NCBI GenBank assembly: GCA_003008705.1
Contig: PDUO01000042.1
Span: forward strand, 126,057-190,056
Origin: Pezicula radicicola
Lineage: Eukaryota; Ascomycota; Leotiomycetes; Helotiales; Dermateaceae
DNA length: 64,000 bases
Reading direction: 5' to 3'
Below the pieces are notes generated by a model. It saw only the letters and a program-made list of their open reading frames with translations, was not told the DNA's origin and did not search any database. Shown piece by piece: positions 45,944-57,500 of the stretch (position 1 is the first letter of the stretch; each line of letters starts with the position of its first letter). The position numbers and the translations under genes are program-made.

Positions 45944-48095
45944 CTTCGCCTATGGGGAAGTCCCTCGCCAAGACTCAACGTAGTGGATGAGTGAAGCGAC
46001 AATAAGGATCCCTGGGGTATTGGAGGCCCCAGCTCTGGCTTGTAGTATACTTAGATGAATTCGTGAAAAACCTCGATGAGTTATAGTCCTTGCTTATGGG
46101 GCTGGAAATCAGGAATGCTATATTCATCGAACGAGTACAGGCGCACTGAGGTGCTGACGAAGTGACGGTACTTCAGCTGATTTCTAAGAATGCGCACAAT
46201 GATACAACCAAGGTCAAGCAACGCTCAGAGGAATACCAGACTCCTCGATTAAAACACGATTAGATAGCGAATGTTGGCGACGTGAGTCTGGGGAATGGAA
46301 TGAGGGCATAGAGCAGAACGAAGGTCGAGGGGGGATGCGGCCTTGGTGGATATATGGTGCAGAGTGCATCGGGGTGTCGGTCGATGCTGTATCGCGGGGC
46401 TAAAGTTCCTGCAGGTGACACCACACCATCACTCCAACCGCTGAATGTATTGCCTCTTCACACGATTTGGAAAGTATGCATGAAAAGACTTGATCGATCT
46501 TGGAGATGGCCACTCAGATTAATTATCAAAGTTGTCTGGAATCGATAGACGGGTTTCCAGTTGGGAAGGCTCAGCGGTTGGGGGTGCCTTGATATTGGTC
46601 TCTTTCCACTGACCCCTCGTGAAGATTGATGTGCCTGGCTTTATCGAAGCGCTAGCTGTAGGTGCCGTTAACCAACCTGCAAGATCCAGGGTTCCTGGAG
46701 ATCTGAGGTAAGACGAGAGAAGTGCCGTTCTCTCCAGAGTCTGTTCTTTTGAGTTGAGGCAGTGGGGGGCCGGTTTTGCGCGTCCAAAAGGTCAGCAGGT
46801 TGATGGATATGAAGCTGTAAGAAAGAAGAACATTTCGTTTCTTTGGGGTCCTCCTACGAATTACGATGAGGGGGGTTCTTTGGGAGGACCTGTTGATGGC
46901 CAGAATGCTGTGGAGAAAGGTCTCGAGGTCGCAGGCTACGAATTGGCCCATTCTTGACCTTGACAGGCGTCGAATAAGGGCCTCAAGCGCCCCCCAAGAC
47001 TTTGTGATGTCCATAGGTGATTAAACCAATACCAGAACCGGATTGCGACGTCAATATTCTTCTGTGCATATCGAGCGCTTCACCGACCTCGTTGATTCGT
47101 TTCCCATACGGTCGGATCCTCAGAACCTTGCACGCCACATCCGGGCCGACCAACCGCCAATCATTGATCACTGAAGCACATCCAGTCATCACTGGCCTTT
47201 TGGAGAGCATTTTGGAGAGCATTTTGGGGTCCTTAAAATGAAAAGATAAAGAGGATATAAAGAACATTCCACGTTCCACGACCATGGGACTCGTCAAATC
47301 TCTTTTGCCGCTGTTAGATTGTCGCCATTGACCCCTCTTGGACACGAGGCTTACGAGGCCACTGGATTCGAACTTAGCAGTACTCCCAATGAGGAGTCAC
47401 ATTGAGCTTTGATGCTCCAAGAACCCAAGAGCCGATTTTCAAAATAGCGTCTGCATACTACAAAAGATTACCCCAGTAGAACGGGTAAGTTGAGACTCGA
47501 ACATGTGAAGACAGGGGGTCAGAGGGACTGCAGTGCATTCTGTGCTGGACAGCTGCAGAGTGGTTGAAAATATCACCAACAAAGCATAGCATATGTACAG
47601 AGGCACATCAGGAACCAACAGAAGCATACCTGCATGGTGACAGATGCATCAGTACACCCATATTGACAGTTAGCAAAATGGCAGAATCCTCGGTTTCTGA
47701 GTGAGTGCTGACAAAGGGCATTGGTAACGACAATGACTCTACCGTACTGTACATCTTCTCAAGAAGCGCTTGCCTTCGCAGGAGTCTGAGGTGCTCTATG
47801 TAGATAAATAATTGCGCATTGTAGTGATGATATCTATAATACAGAAATAACAATAAGAAACGAAGGCGGCCTTGTCAAAGTTCGTCGTCGTTAGAGATCC
47901 AAATTAATTCAAAGCCTTGCACCCGGCTTAACATTGATTGGCTCCATCGGGAGCTCCCGAGGCTGCGATCCGCTACTATACTGTGTGGGCTTCTGGTCCA
48001 AAAATTTAGATTCGCGACCACAAGGCTCAACCCCAGAAGCAAGCTCATGTTAACACTGTCTCTGCCTCCACAAATTTCACATCGCGCTCTTAATC
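45944..48095. other. Divergent intergenic of ferric reductase and RRP43
   Basis: Should hold both promoters. A 14-bp direct repeat (TTTTGGAGAGCA) occurs at about 47200-47225. Open frames of up to 120 codons on the minus strand around 46650-47350 look non-coding and match no family I know. Confidence 0.5.
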
Positions 48096-49151
48096 ATGAC
48101 ATCTGCAGCTCCCCAGCAAACTCTCTCTTTCCCCCGCCAGACCTTCGCAAAACTCTCCCCTCATCCTTACCTTCTCGCGCATCTCAAGCCCGCTTCGGCG
48201 TCATCCCCCTCCACGCGCGCAAACGGACGAGAATGTAACAAATTCCGGCCCTCGCATATCAACAATGGCTCCCTCACGCACGCAGAAGGTAGTGCTGTGG
48301 TACGGATAGGAGATACAACAGTTGTTTGCGGTATTCGGGCGGAGATCCTACTTGCTAGCGATGTACCCAACTATCGCTCGGACCGAACGTCAACAGCACC
48401 ATCATCAAAGACTGGATATAATGAGCCGAGAGATTTAGATCTACTAGTACCGAATATTGAACTGGCTACGGGATGTTCACCTGCTTTCTTGCCTGGTCAG
48501 CCACCAAGTACACTGGCGCAGAGCTTGAGCACGAGGATATATTCGCTGTTACATTCGAGCGCGTTGGTGGACGGGGAGGATTTGAGAATATGGTATCAGC
48601 CGCCTGATCTGGAGGCACAGGATGACGACGCAATGGATGAGGATGACGACAGCAGAGAGGCACCAGAGCCTGAAGTAAAAGCATTCTGGACTCTATACAT
48701 CGATATATTATTCATCTCGCTGGATGGAAATCCCTTCGATGCAGCATGGGCAGCGGTTCTCTCCGCACTGGGTAATTTGCGGTTACCACAAGCACACTGG
48801 GACCCGGATCGCGAAATGATACTTTGCGAAGACACATTGTCATCATCGAAGAGGCTTAACTTACGAGGATTCCCAATCGCAGTAACGCTGTTGGTATTCA
48901 ATGAGAAGGAGCAGGCACGGGGTGACGATGGCAAGTTCTGGATGTTGGTGGACCCCGACTCGTTTGAAGAGGGACTGTGTGATGAGTCTGTTACAGTTGT
49001 GGTCGATTGCAGTAATGGCAAGAAGGGAAACACGAAGATTCTAGGTATCTCAAAGTCTGGAGGGACGATGGTGGAGAAGGGTGAGATGAAGAAGATCGTG
49101 AAGCTTGCAGAATCGAGGTGGGATGAGCTCAGTCGTGTGTTGAAGAGTTGA
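48096..49151 (+). CDS. RRP43: Exosome core subunit Rrp43 (RNase PH-like)
   Basis: Single-exon 351-aa protein. The order is FAKLSPHPYLLAHLKPA (18-34), GSLTHAEGSAVVRIGDTTVVCGIRAEI (about 59-85) and LDLLVPNIELATGCSP, then the second RNase-PH subdomain with WTLYIDILFISLDGNPFDAAW and GISKSGG. This matches Rrp43 among the six RNase-PH-like ring subunits of the nuclear and cytoplasmic exosome. The ring subunits have lost phosphorolytic activity and serve structure and RNA threading. An acidic loop (DDDAMDEDDDS) lies between the subdomains. Start ATG 48096 gives the family's N-terminus. Rrp42 is the nearest alternative, but the N-terminal wording fits Rrp43 better. Confidence 0.87.
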   Translation: MTSAAPQQTLSFPRQTFAKLSPHPYLLAHLKPASASSPSTRANGRECNKFRPSHINNGSLTHAEGSAVVRIGDTTVVCGIRAEILLASDVPNYRSDRTSTAPSSKTGYNEPRDLDLLVPNIELATGCSPAFLPGQPPSTLAQSLSTRIYSLLHSSALVDGEDLRIWYQPPDLEAQDDDAMDEDDDSREAPEPEVKAFWTLYIDILFISLDGNPFDAAWAAVLSALGNLRLPQAHWDPDREMILCEDTLSSSKRLNLRGFPIAVTLLVFNEKEQARGDDGKFWMLVDPDSFEEGLCDESVTVVVDCSNGKKGNTKILGISKSGGTMVEKGEMKKIVKLAESRWDELSRVLKS

Positions 49152-50675
49152 AGCGATGGTGTACACGATTGAGCTCTGAATTCCATTTTGGAGATAGCAA
49201 ATTCCTCAGGCTCGACCACAATTCTTGCCTCTGCTGAATTGGCTTATAGAGTCGTGATATACAAGAAGGGCATTCAAGGCATTTGTAGCAGCTTGAAGAC
49301 AGGTATCTATGCTACCAAAGCTCAGGCGCATTTACATAGTTAAGTCGTCACAGCCCATATGCCCACGCTTAGGCATTGTCCTATCAGATAGACATCCATT
49401 ACAAGAGCAATAAGTTACTGTAGCTATGTAACGTAGGCTAAAAAAAGATGCCAACTATAATCTTATAAACCATATTTTGAAAAAGAAAGTTCCTGGTTAA
49501 ACCCACTATCTCACTGTTCTCACAGTCCATAGTACTTCTGTACATATTGCTCACTTAACTGAAATATAAACTTTAGTAGTAGTGTACCTACACTTCACCA
49601 GCTTTAGCTTTGTCCAACAGTCGTCTTTCAAATCATATTACAAATTGCTTGCTTCACTGAAATAGAAACACTACTAGTAGTATACTTATACTTTATCTTC
49701 ATTCAACTATAGTCTTCGAACATATTATCGACATAAATCTTCCCTGTTCCCATTCGAGAGCTGTACCTACTAAACCCGCCCATTTTTGGACGAGCTCGTG
49801 TCTAATGACTTACAATCAAGTATTTTGTAAAAGGAAACAATTGTTATTCAAGAAATGGTATGTATCTATGGATACTTATTTCATTTTCTATTTTCATTCC
49901 ATAACTGTTTAATACGGAGGAGGATTAGCAATTTTCTTGTCTTTAGAGGTAGTCTTCTTCTTATAGGTAATTTCTTCGCTTGAGCTTCTCTGTCTTGTGT
50001 CTTTCTGTAGATATAGTTTGTTCAATTGTACTTTTTTTTTTGAATTGTTGTAGATTATTACACCGTGCTTCGAGCAAATAGCTCTAGTGCAGTTGCACAG
50101 TGATATATGTTCTAGAATAGACCTACAGCTGCCCTTACTTTATCTCTTAGCTTTGCATAGAATATAGAATAAACAGAGTTACTACCCCAAAATATAACCC
50201 TCCATAAGTACATAAATTTTTTGATTTCTTTTGATGTCTTTAACTCTTTTGTCTATACTTGCTAGTTTTTACTTGGGTTTTACTTTGTTTATATATACTT
50301 TACAATACAAATCTTAAGTACCTACCAGCAATTGAAATATTGCAACTAAATCTCTACATAAAGAAACGGAATTCCCCTAGAAGGGAGGTACACATTCGTG
50401 CCTTTTCAGTAAATAATGTATTCTACTTATTGCCTACGCTCACTAAAAGGTCAACTTTAAGAACCCAAGAGTGTCAACGTATAAAGTTTGTTGAATATAG
50501 TGAATATATGGGAGTAGTCATTTGATCGTCCCCCATAAGTAGGCCCAGTCTGGCACTCTAGCTTCTACACATAACACAATACAACCACATTGCCACCATA
50601 TGTTGCTGCTCCCAAATAACCTTCCCATTCAACAAAGTTCATTTAGAGTTAGAGAAGAATTAAAAGCAACAAAAA

Positions 50676-50692
50676 TCTATCTATCTATCTAT

Positions 50693-50734
<42 letters not shown>

Positions 50735-50745
50735 TTCTATTTCTA
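50676..50745. repeat. Compound microsatellite
   Basis: (CTAT)4, then a CA run, then a TA run, then TTTCTAT copies, in one continuous stretch. Confidence 0.95.
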
Positions 50746-51160
50746 TTTAGTTCTTTATATTTTACATACGATTAACATAACTCAGACTGTAGCTAAGAGT
50801 ATATCCAGTTTTCCTCTGTAATAACCCCAAATAGCTATATACAGCACCTAACTCTAGCTCTAACATCAACTACCAACCAAAGAAATAAAACTAATCCCAA
50901 AGTAACTTCTTTTCTTACACTTATACTTAACACCGCGACCTTCGAGACTTCAAGGCTTTGTAACAGCCCCCTATCCTAATCCTGATGCTGAAAACCTAGC
51001 CTAGCCTTACTATTACTACACTATATACTTATAGTCAATGTAGGGATAGGCTACTACTATTATAATTCTATAGAAACTAAGAAATGTTCTATAAAATACA
51101 GTTACTACTACGTGACTATATATACACAAGAGGATAATACTTCCAAAGGAGTATAGTAAC

Positions 51161-51310
51161 TAACTTAGCTTAAGTGACTTACTTAATTTAAGTCTAAGTA
51201 ATTTATTTGGTTGGAGTATTTTACTTAATATAAGCAACTAACTTGATTTAAGTAATCCACTTGATTTAACTTACTTAGCTAGAATAACTTACTTAGTTAA
51301 AACAACTCAA
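51161..51310. repeat. Degenerate 18-bp tandem repeat, AT-rich version
   Basis: Units such as AGTGACTTACTTAATTTA and AGCAACTAACTTGATTTA repeat about eight times with indels. They share the AGT...TTACTT... core of the array at 16808-16925. Confidence 0.75.
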
Positions 51311-51500
51311 TTAAGGTTAAAATAATTCTAGACTAGTAGTTCTAGGTTAAATAATCTATAAAATAAGTTTAGAATACACTTCCAAGTAGCTGTACTATTT
51401 TAATAGAGTATTCACTTGGAAGTAATAATTCGTATGTTCAAGCTAAGTCACTGAATTAAGCCAACTCATTAATTCAAGCTAGCTTAATAATACTTTAATC

Positions 51501-54500
51501 TAACTGCAAATACTCACTCTCCCCTCCTAGTCAACCAATCGCCTCTACAGTACGTACACCACTTACTTACTTTCCCCTCCCCAATCGCTACGCAATTTTA
51601 TCCAATTCCAAAAGCTACATCTCTTCCAACAAGCAACCCAAGCACATCAAGTCCCCAACTCCCCAAGGAACCGAGTCTCCAAGCTCCAACCCCTCCAAAA
51701 CAATCAACCTCCTACACAGCTCAACGGAACAAAACCCATCCGTCAAAGCAATACCCTCATCCTCATCCCCATCTCAATCCATAAGCCCATCCCCAACTCC
51801 GTGCAGAACTCCACACCCGGCACCCAAACCCCAAACCCAAAAACCCACCATCCAAAACAAAACGCCTCTCCCCACCACCAAAAAGGAAAACCCACAAGCA
51901 CTCGAACAAGCACTTCAACAACCACCCCCTCACAAACCTTCAGATATAGGGCTATAAAACCAGCCCAAGAAACACCATCTCATCTACCCTCCCACCCTTT
52001 CTCACCTCCATGAAAGACCCCTAATGCCACAACGTCATCTCCATCCTCGTCCCCGGTCTCAGATACCCTTACAATACTCCGATAGCCCAAAGTTCCCAAA
52101 CCAAACAAAACCCTCAAAACATCTGATCAAAACGTCCGATCAATGCTGTGGCAGCTGTGCCTCTGAGCCTTTCTATCCGTTCTAATTTCAGCACTCATCC
52201 CATACTCACATCCCATATTCCCCTCCCTTACTTCCTCATTCAGTAAGCGGCCTGTGCGAAACAAGGTTAAACTCTTCATCTGTAGTTTGGCAGCTGCCAG
52301 AAACATGTAGGTACATTAGAGTACTTGGAGCTGCCCATAGCTTAACATGTTCCGATGAAAAATGATGCAAGGCGTGCAAGGGTACCTCACCTCACCTACT
52401 CGTACCACCCGCCGCACTGTGCTGTACGTCCGCTCTATATTGTTTCGAAGTACATATCATGGATATCATTTCCGGGAAGAGTTCCCAGGTTCCCTTCCGA
52501 GCGAAGTTCATGTTTCTGGTGTTTCATCACCCACTCCCTTGAATCTTTGGGGAAATGATGTGTTGTGATCACAAGCCAGGTAGGTACGATAGGAAGATAA
52601 TGTTGGGAATATAGAAACAGAGAAGTATTTACTGTTTGGATTGTGTGACAGGTATAGTATGCCATAGCTGGCATAGTTGAGATACTTCATCTTAGTCTGT
52701 TCTGAAATGCTCACACGCTGTAAAATTTGCTACGTACAAGCAAGAAATAAAGGAATATGCCGGGAGTGAAAAATACTGCAATAGCCAATCTCAAAAGCAG
52801 GGGTCATCGATAGTCGACGAGCAATTGAAGCTAGTCAACTCGCTAGCTCGCTGTTGTTTCGAACGCCTTAAGGATAGATGACATAAAGTTTGAGGGTTCA
52901 AAACAATGGTCGTACGTAGTCAGAATAAACATAAGAACAAGAAGTTTAAAGCTCGAGATAAGACTCGTTCATCAAACACTGCAAACCCGGAAGCAATGCT
53001 GTACTGTACTGTACTTACTGCTGAGGTCGAATCTAACTTTAGACTCATGATGAGAGAAGATCAAACAGTGTTATAGGGAGAACGGGTTTGTGGAGGAGGT
53101 AGTTTTTAAAACGGCTACTGTAAGTGATGAACGCCTTATGATCAGTGTGTATGTATTTTTAGGGTGACCCGGTTGTTGCGAACACTTGAGACGAAGCAAA
53201 AGTGAAAACATCAGACAAGTCAAAATTTAAAGAAGGGAGAGTCAGACGTAGGTACCGAGGTGTTTGGATGAGCTTGTTTCATATCATCTCTTCTCTTCCC
53301 TTCTTGTCCGCGGCATTTTCCATTTCATCTCAGAGTCCGTAGTCCGCAAGGCAAGGGGACTAGGTAGTAACAATAACATGTCGTGATATGATTGAGGGTT
53401 AGGGCTGATCAACTGAAGTTGCGAGCGAGAGAAGAGATGAGACGTCCGGGGAATGATCGTCGGTTGGGAAGCGAGCGAGCGTGGCGAGCTAGGGGTTGAA
53501 AGGGGGGTGAGAACGGTGAATAGTTCATGGTTAAGGAACCCTTCGCTTGGGGTTTGTTTGGATGATAGACTAGGATACTTCCGGAAGATAGGGTCTGACG
53601 AAATAATGCAAGGTGTGTTAATAATAGCTGTGAAGTGGTAGAGAGCTCTTTTGACGCGTTTTGGGATGTGCTGATGATGTTTACGCCATGTTTGCTTCAT
53701 GTTTGCTTGCTGAGATCGGATGGTTGTAGAGGTCTGTGGGTAAGCTGAAAAGAGTGATGCCGCCAACAACACATGAAATGTATGAGTTCAATTGAGAGAG
53801 GTGATATGAGATGTGACTAGGAGCTATGTATGGTAGGCAAGATTAGTAATTTCAACAGATGAGAGTTTGAGGCGCCTGGCAAAGGACAAACAGCGTCTCG
53901 AGTATTGAAAACATCTTCTCCAATCTCATCCCCGTACTTTGCATCTGTATCCCGAGTTGAAATATGCCACTACTTCCAAAAGGTATTAGGGACCTAGGTG
54001 ATTAGTGAATTAGTAGCAATTCAAAAAGAGTCCCAATGGTATTAGACTGTTTACGACAACTTGCAGAAAACCGAAAGTGATGACCCTGACATTAGAAGTA
54101 CTGTACTTCTCCCATTCTTGAATTCGTTGCTTGCCATAAATTAGGACCACAGCACGAGGAGCAGCGGTGCAAGACTGTTCTCAGTTGTATTCCAAGACCT
54201 GCCCTGCCCATAGGCTTGTCGTGAGTAGAGATTGTTGGTATTCATGCAACCCTCTCATCGAGTCTCTTACGGCGATAACCAATTTCCAACATCTCCCTTA
54301 AACACCTACCTAGATTTATGTTGTCAGCCATTGCTTCGCCTCGCACTAATAAAGTATCTCTCCTGAACAATGCAGTAGTCAGTAGTAAACTTGCTCATAA
54401 ACTTGCTTTTGCTCCAGCGGTAGTTGTCCACGCCCCGCCATCGCACCATAATAATCATCACCAAGATCTTTTTAGCGACCTCGTCTCCAGCATTCTCCAC

Positions 54501-57500
54501 AGAGCAAATTTCCCGATGAGCAAGCCCGTATTGAGCACCGCCGTAGAGACTTGCATCGAACAGAGTTTACGAACAAGAAGGGGAGGTCTAACCGACGTAT
54601 TGAGGTACGACGTGAAATTCTAAACCATCAAAATAAGAGGCAAGATTTACCCAAACCCTTATGGTGAGCGATGGCGCTTCCACCAAATATTGAATCCACC
54701 AAAGCCACAGATCGGATTTAAGGTTGCACTCCGGTCAGCATGTGGTATGTGTGGTTTCCAGAGCCGGCACACTGGACGTTAGTCAACGCGCCGCATCCGG
54801 TGTGCAAGAATAAGCAAAGTACCCCAGATCATCTCCTGAGTAATCTCCTGCCGCGCGCCAGCCGCCCACACTTACTTCAGTTTATTGCCTATGGAGAATT
54901 ACCACTCCCTCTTCTTGATCAAAGGGGAGCTCTTTTTAGGATTCGACTTCAAGGATGAAAAGCCACAATGTTGCATCGCGCACGGCAGAAGCAAGAAATA
55001 AAAGAAAGATTGTTGGGAACAGGTGTATTACCGTAAGCGATCATGAAAATCCCTCGGGATGCACCATCATGGATGTGAGTAAGGGATCATGGACCGGTTG
55101 TCTTGTCGGGGAGGAACAAGCAAAGCAAGAGAGAACAAACTGGGAGAGTCCTGTTGTTACTACCGGTAGGGGTTAGTAGATTGGTTTATTAGTTGGCTCG
55201 ATAGGCGTGATGGAAGGTGCTGCAGCGTGCATTGCATCGGAGAGCCTACTCAACTCAACCAGTGGGCAGAAGTTCGGTCGGCTTCTTTTGAATGGCCGGA
55301 GGATCGTGCTTTCCATCTTAGTTTCTGGAAGATTTGGCTCATCTACTGTACAAGAGCCATTGAGACATTCTGCCTGTGGTTTGAAAAGGTCTTAGTTCGG
55401 GGAAGTATGGCAAATCTGGTTGTTGTTGCTCTCAGGCCCGGATAGTTGAAAGTTCAAGCACCAGCATGGTGCGATCTGTAAAGTTTCTTTCAAGACCCGC
55501 GGGGAGGGGGGAACCGGCGTGGACGGAGAGTGGGAGGAGCTTGGAGTGGGTAGATATCCTGACTCTCTCCCTCTTTGTGGATGCAGGAGTGAACGCCACG
55601 GCCATCAGTGTCCAAAGTTATGGAGAACTTTTTGTGATCTGGAAATGGGTCAGTGGTCCGTGGTGAAACTATCACAGGTGACAGGAAGAAAAAGAGGGAC
55701 AATACTCCGGTACTGCGCTTGGCGCTGGACCCTGGGCTCGTGGGTTGTTGTGGAGGTGCTAGGAGGTCAAAGATATGCTGGTGAAACTCATATTTTGATC
55801 GTGGTCCATCAGCCGGAAAAGGGGCATCTGTGTGATGATCAGATATTCATAGAATTGTTGTCTAGGTAGCTTCCAAGTATTTCCTTGTTACCAAAAGCAA
55901 ACTGACTTGTCCTTGCAAAAAGAACACCATGAAAACCGGTCGCGAGGTGATCAACAATTCAGTTTCCAGAAGGATTGAACTTTTAAACCCTCTTTACCAA
56001 GCTATGATCTCCAGACAAGGAGTACGGGCTGTCATCACTTTGATTCCTTCCGTATCCATTCCGACTCTGGTCAGCTTCTTTACGAGGACAAATGGATATT
56101 GATCGGCCGATCAATTTCCTGAATCGATCTCACATCGCTCTCGAGAATCGATCAAAAGAGAAATCTCCGAGTGGGATGGCGATAATGATTGGGGCACATC
56201 CGTAAGCACGCCCCAATTCAGAAACTGCGCAAAACTGCTACATTTCACTTTGTGATTGTGATGACCAAGTTAGCAGAAACCCTTGCTGGCCATTTTATTT
56301 TCAATTGAGAGTGTCGGTTCGGTTAGGGACCGTTGCAACGTGGATGGAAGCGAGGGTATATAAACGTGCAATATAGATGAACGCAAGCAAGGGTTCGGTC
56401 AGACTGAGAAGGCCTAACCGCGCGGTGCCGAGGACTTGAGAGTAACTTAAGGAGAAGCCTGCTGTTAAACTCCAAAATAGTTTTCCAGCAAAATGGAGCG
56501 GCGGCTTTTACTAGAGTCTCAAGTGATGTTTTCCCCTCAAGTGTTTTGATGATGTTTTGTTTGCGAATCTTGATGGACGAGGCATCGCCACTATCGCTGG
56601 AATATCTTGCTCACAACAAACTCCCCGTAGGTCGCCGGTAATGAGAGCGGTGTGGTGTCTCGGTGGTGTATCCGCACGCGTTCGGATGAGGTGTTAAGAG
56701 CCTTCAATATTATCTAGGAGATCCTTGGTGAATTTGTAGTATAATAGAGTGTTTTAATATATGAAAGGTCAGACAACGGGCATACGAGGAGTCAATAGTC
56801 TGTCCCGTCAGTCGTATGCTAGCACCGAGAGACATGGCTCCTCTTTGGGAAAGAACCACGAAGCATTCAATTGTGGGTGACCAAGATGTCGGTAGATTGC
56901 AAGTTACGCCTCGAGATAACCTATTGTTCCCGGGTGATAATCAACGGCAACGGGAGACTCTCGAGCAGGTTTTGACGGAATGATCTACCCCGGCTGGTAA
57001 TTGTTTCCTGTTTCCTGGAATCCCTGCCGACCATCACCGATCCAAAATCTGCAGAGAATCTGCAGCAAGCCAAAGAAAGAAAGATCGTCCAGATTTTCGA
57101 GTACAACAACCTCGTCCTCTTATCCGGCCCAGGAACGGATTGTATTCAAGAGTCCGATTCCTCTGGCCATGATCACGACTCCAAACTCTGCCAGAGTAAA
57201 GATGAAGTCATAATTTCTGAAGGAGTAAGCCAAGGAACTTTCTGCGGTGGAATTTATGGCTGCGGCTACTGAGGCTGTACAGTAAAATGAATCCCCGGTC
57301 GATTCGCAGCTGGCCCGGAGCTGGATCTGCGCTGTGCAGCGGGCGTGGCATTGGTGGGCAAATCGTCCACTTTGTCAAGAACTGTATGCATGAAGAGCGT
57401 CATCTCGGCTGGATTTCTCGAAGCACCTGATGGATGCCATCGAAAGGCGGAATTCCTTCTCTTAGATGCCTTTAAATTTGTTCTACGCAACCGTGTTGGT

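Larger units (their letters stand above)
49152..51500. other. AT-rich gene-free region
   Basis: After the RRP43 3' flank the sequence becomes very AT-rich from about 49400, with many short stop-filled frames. It contains a microsatellite (50676-50745), an 18-bp repeat array (51161-51310) and a 10-bp inverted repeat (ACTTCCAAGT at 51378, ACTTGGAAGT at 51414). It looks like an old repeat-derived segment, possibly RIP-decayed, but no transposase motif remains. Confidence 0.55.

Noticed and set aside
46652..47345. Two minus-strand frames of about 120 codons between ferric reductase and RRP43
   Set aside because: Not related to any family I know and situated in a divergent promoter interval.
47340..47425. 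Minus-strand tRNA-like segment around GTTCGAATCC
   Set aside because: T-stem bases are not complementary and the rest of the cloverleaf is absent.
49400..51500. Possible centromere or replication origin because of high AT content
   Set aside because: Only about 2 kb long and flanked by genes and ordinary sequence; no origin consensus can be asserted in filamentous fungi from sequence alone.
53284..53772. 162-codon minus-strand frame rich in Ser/Pro/Thr
   Set aside because: No domain, and it lies in a simple-composition stretch where stops are scarce by chance.
54318..54623. 101-codon plus-strand frame with a mitochondrial-presequence-like start
   Set aside because: No recognisable family, no promoter or splice support; length is compatible with chance in a 12-kb gene-poor region.
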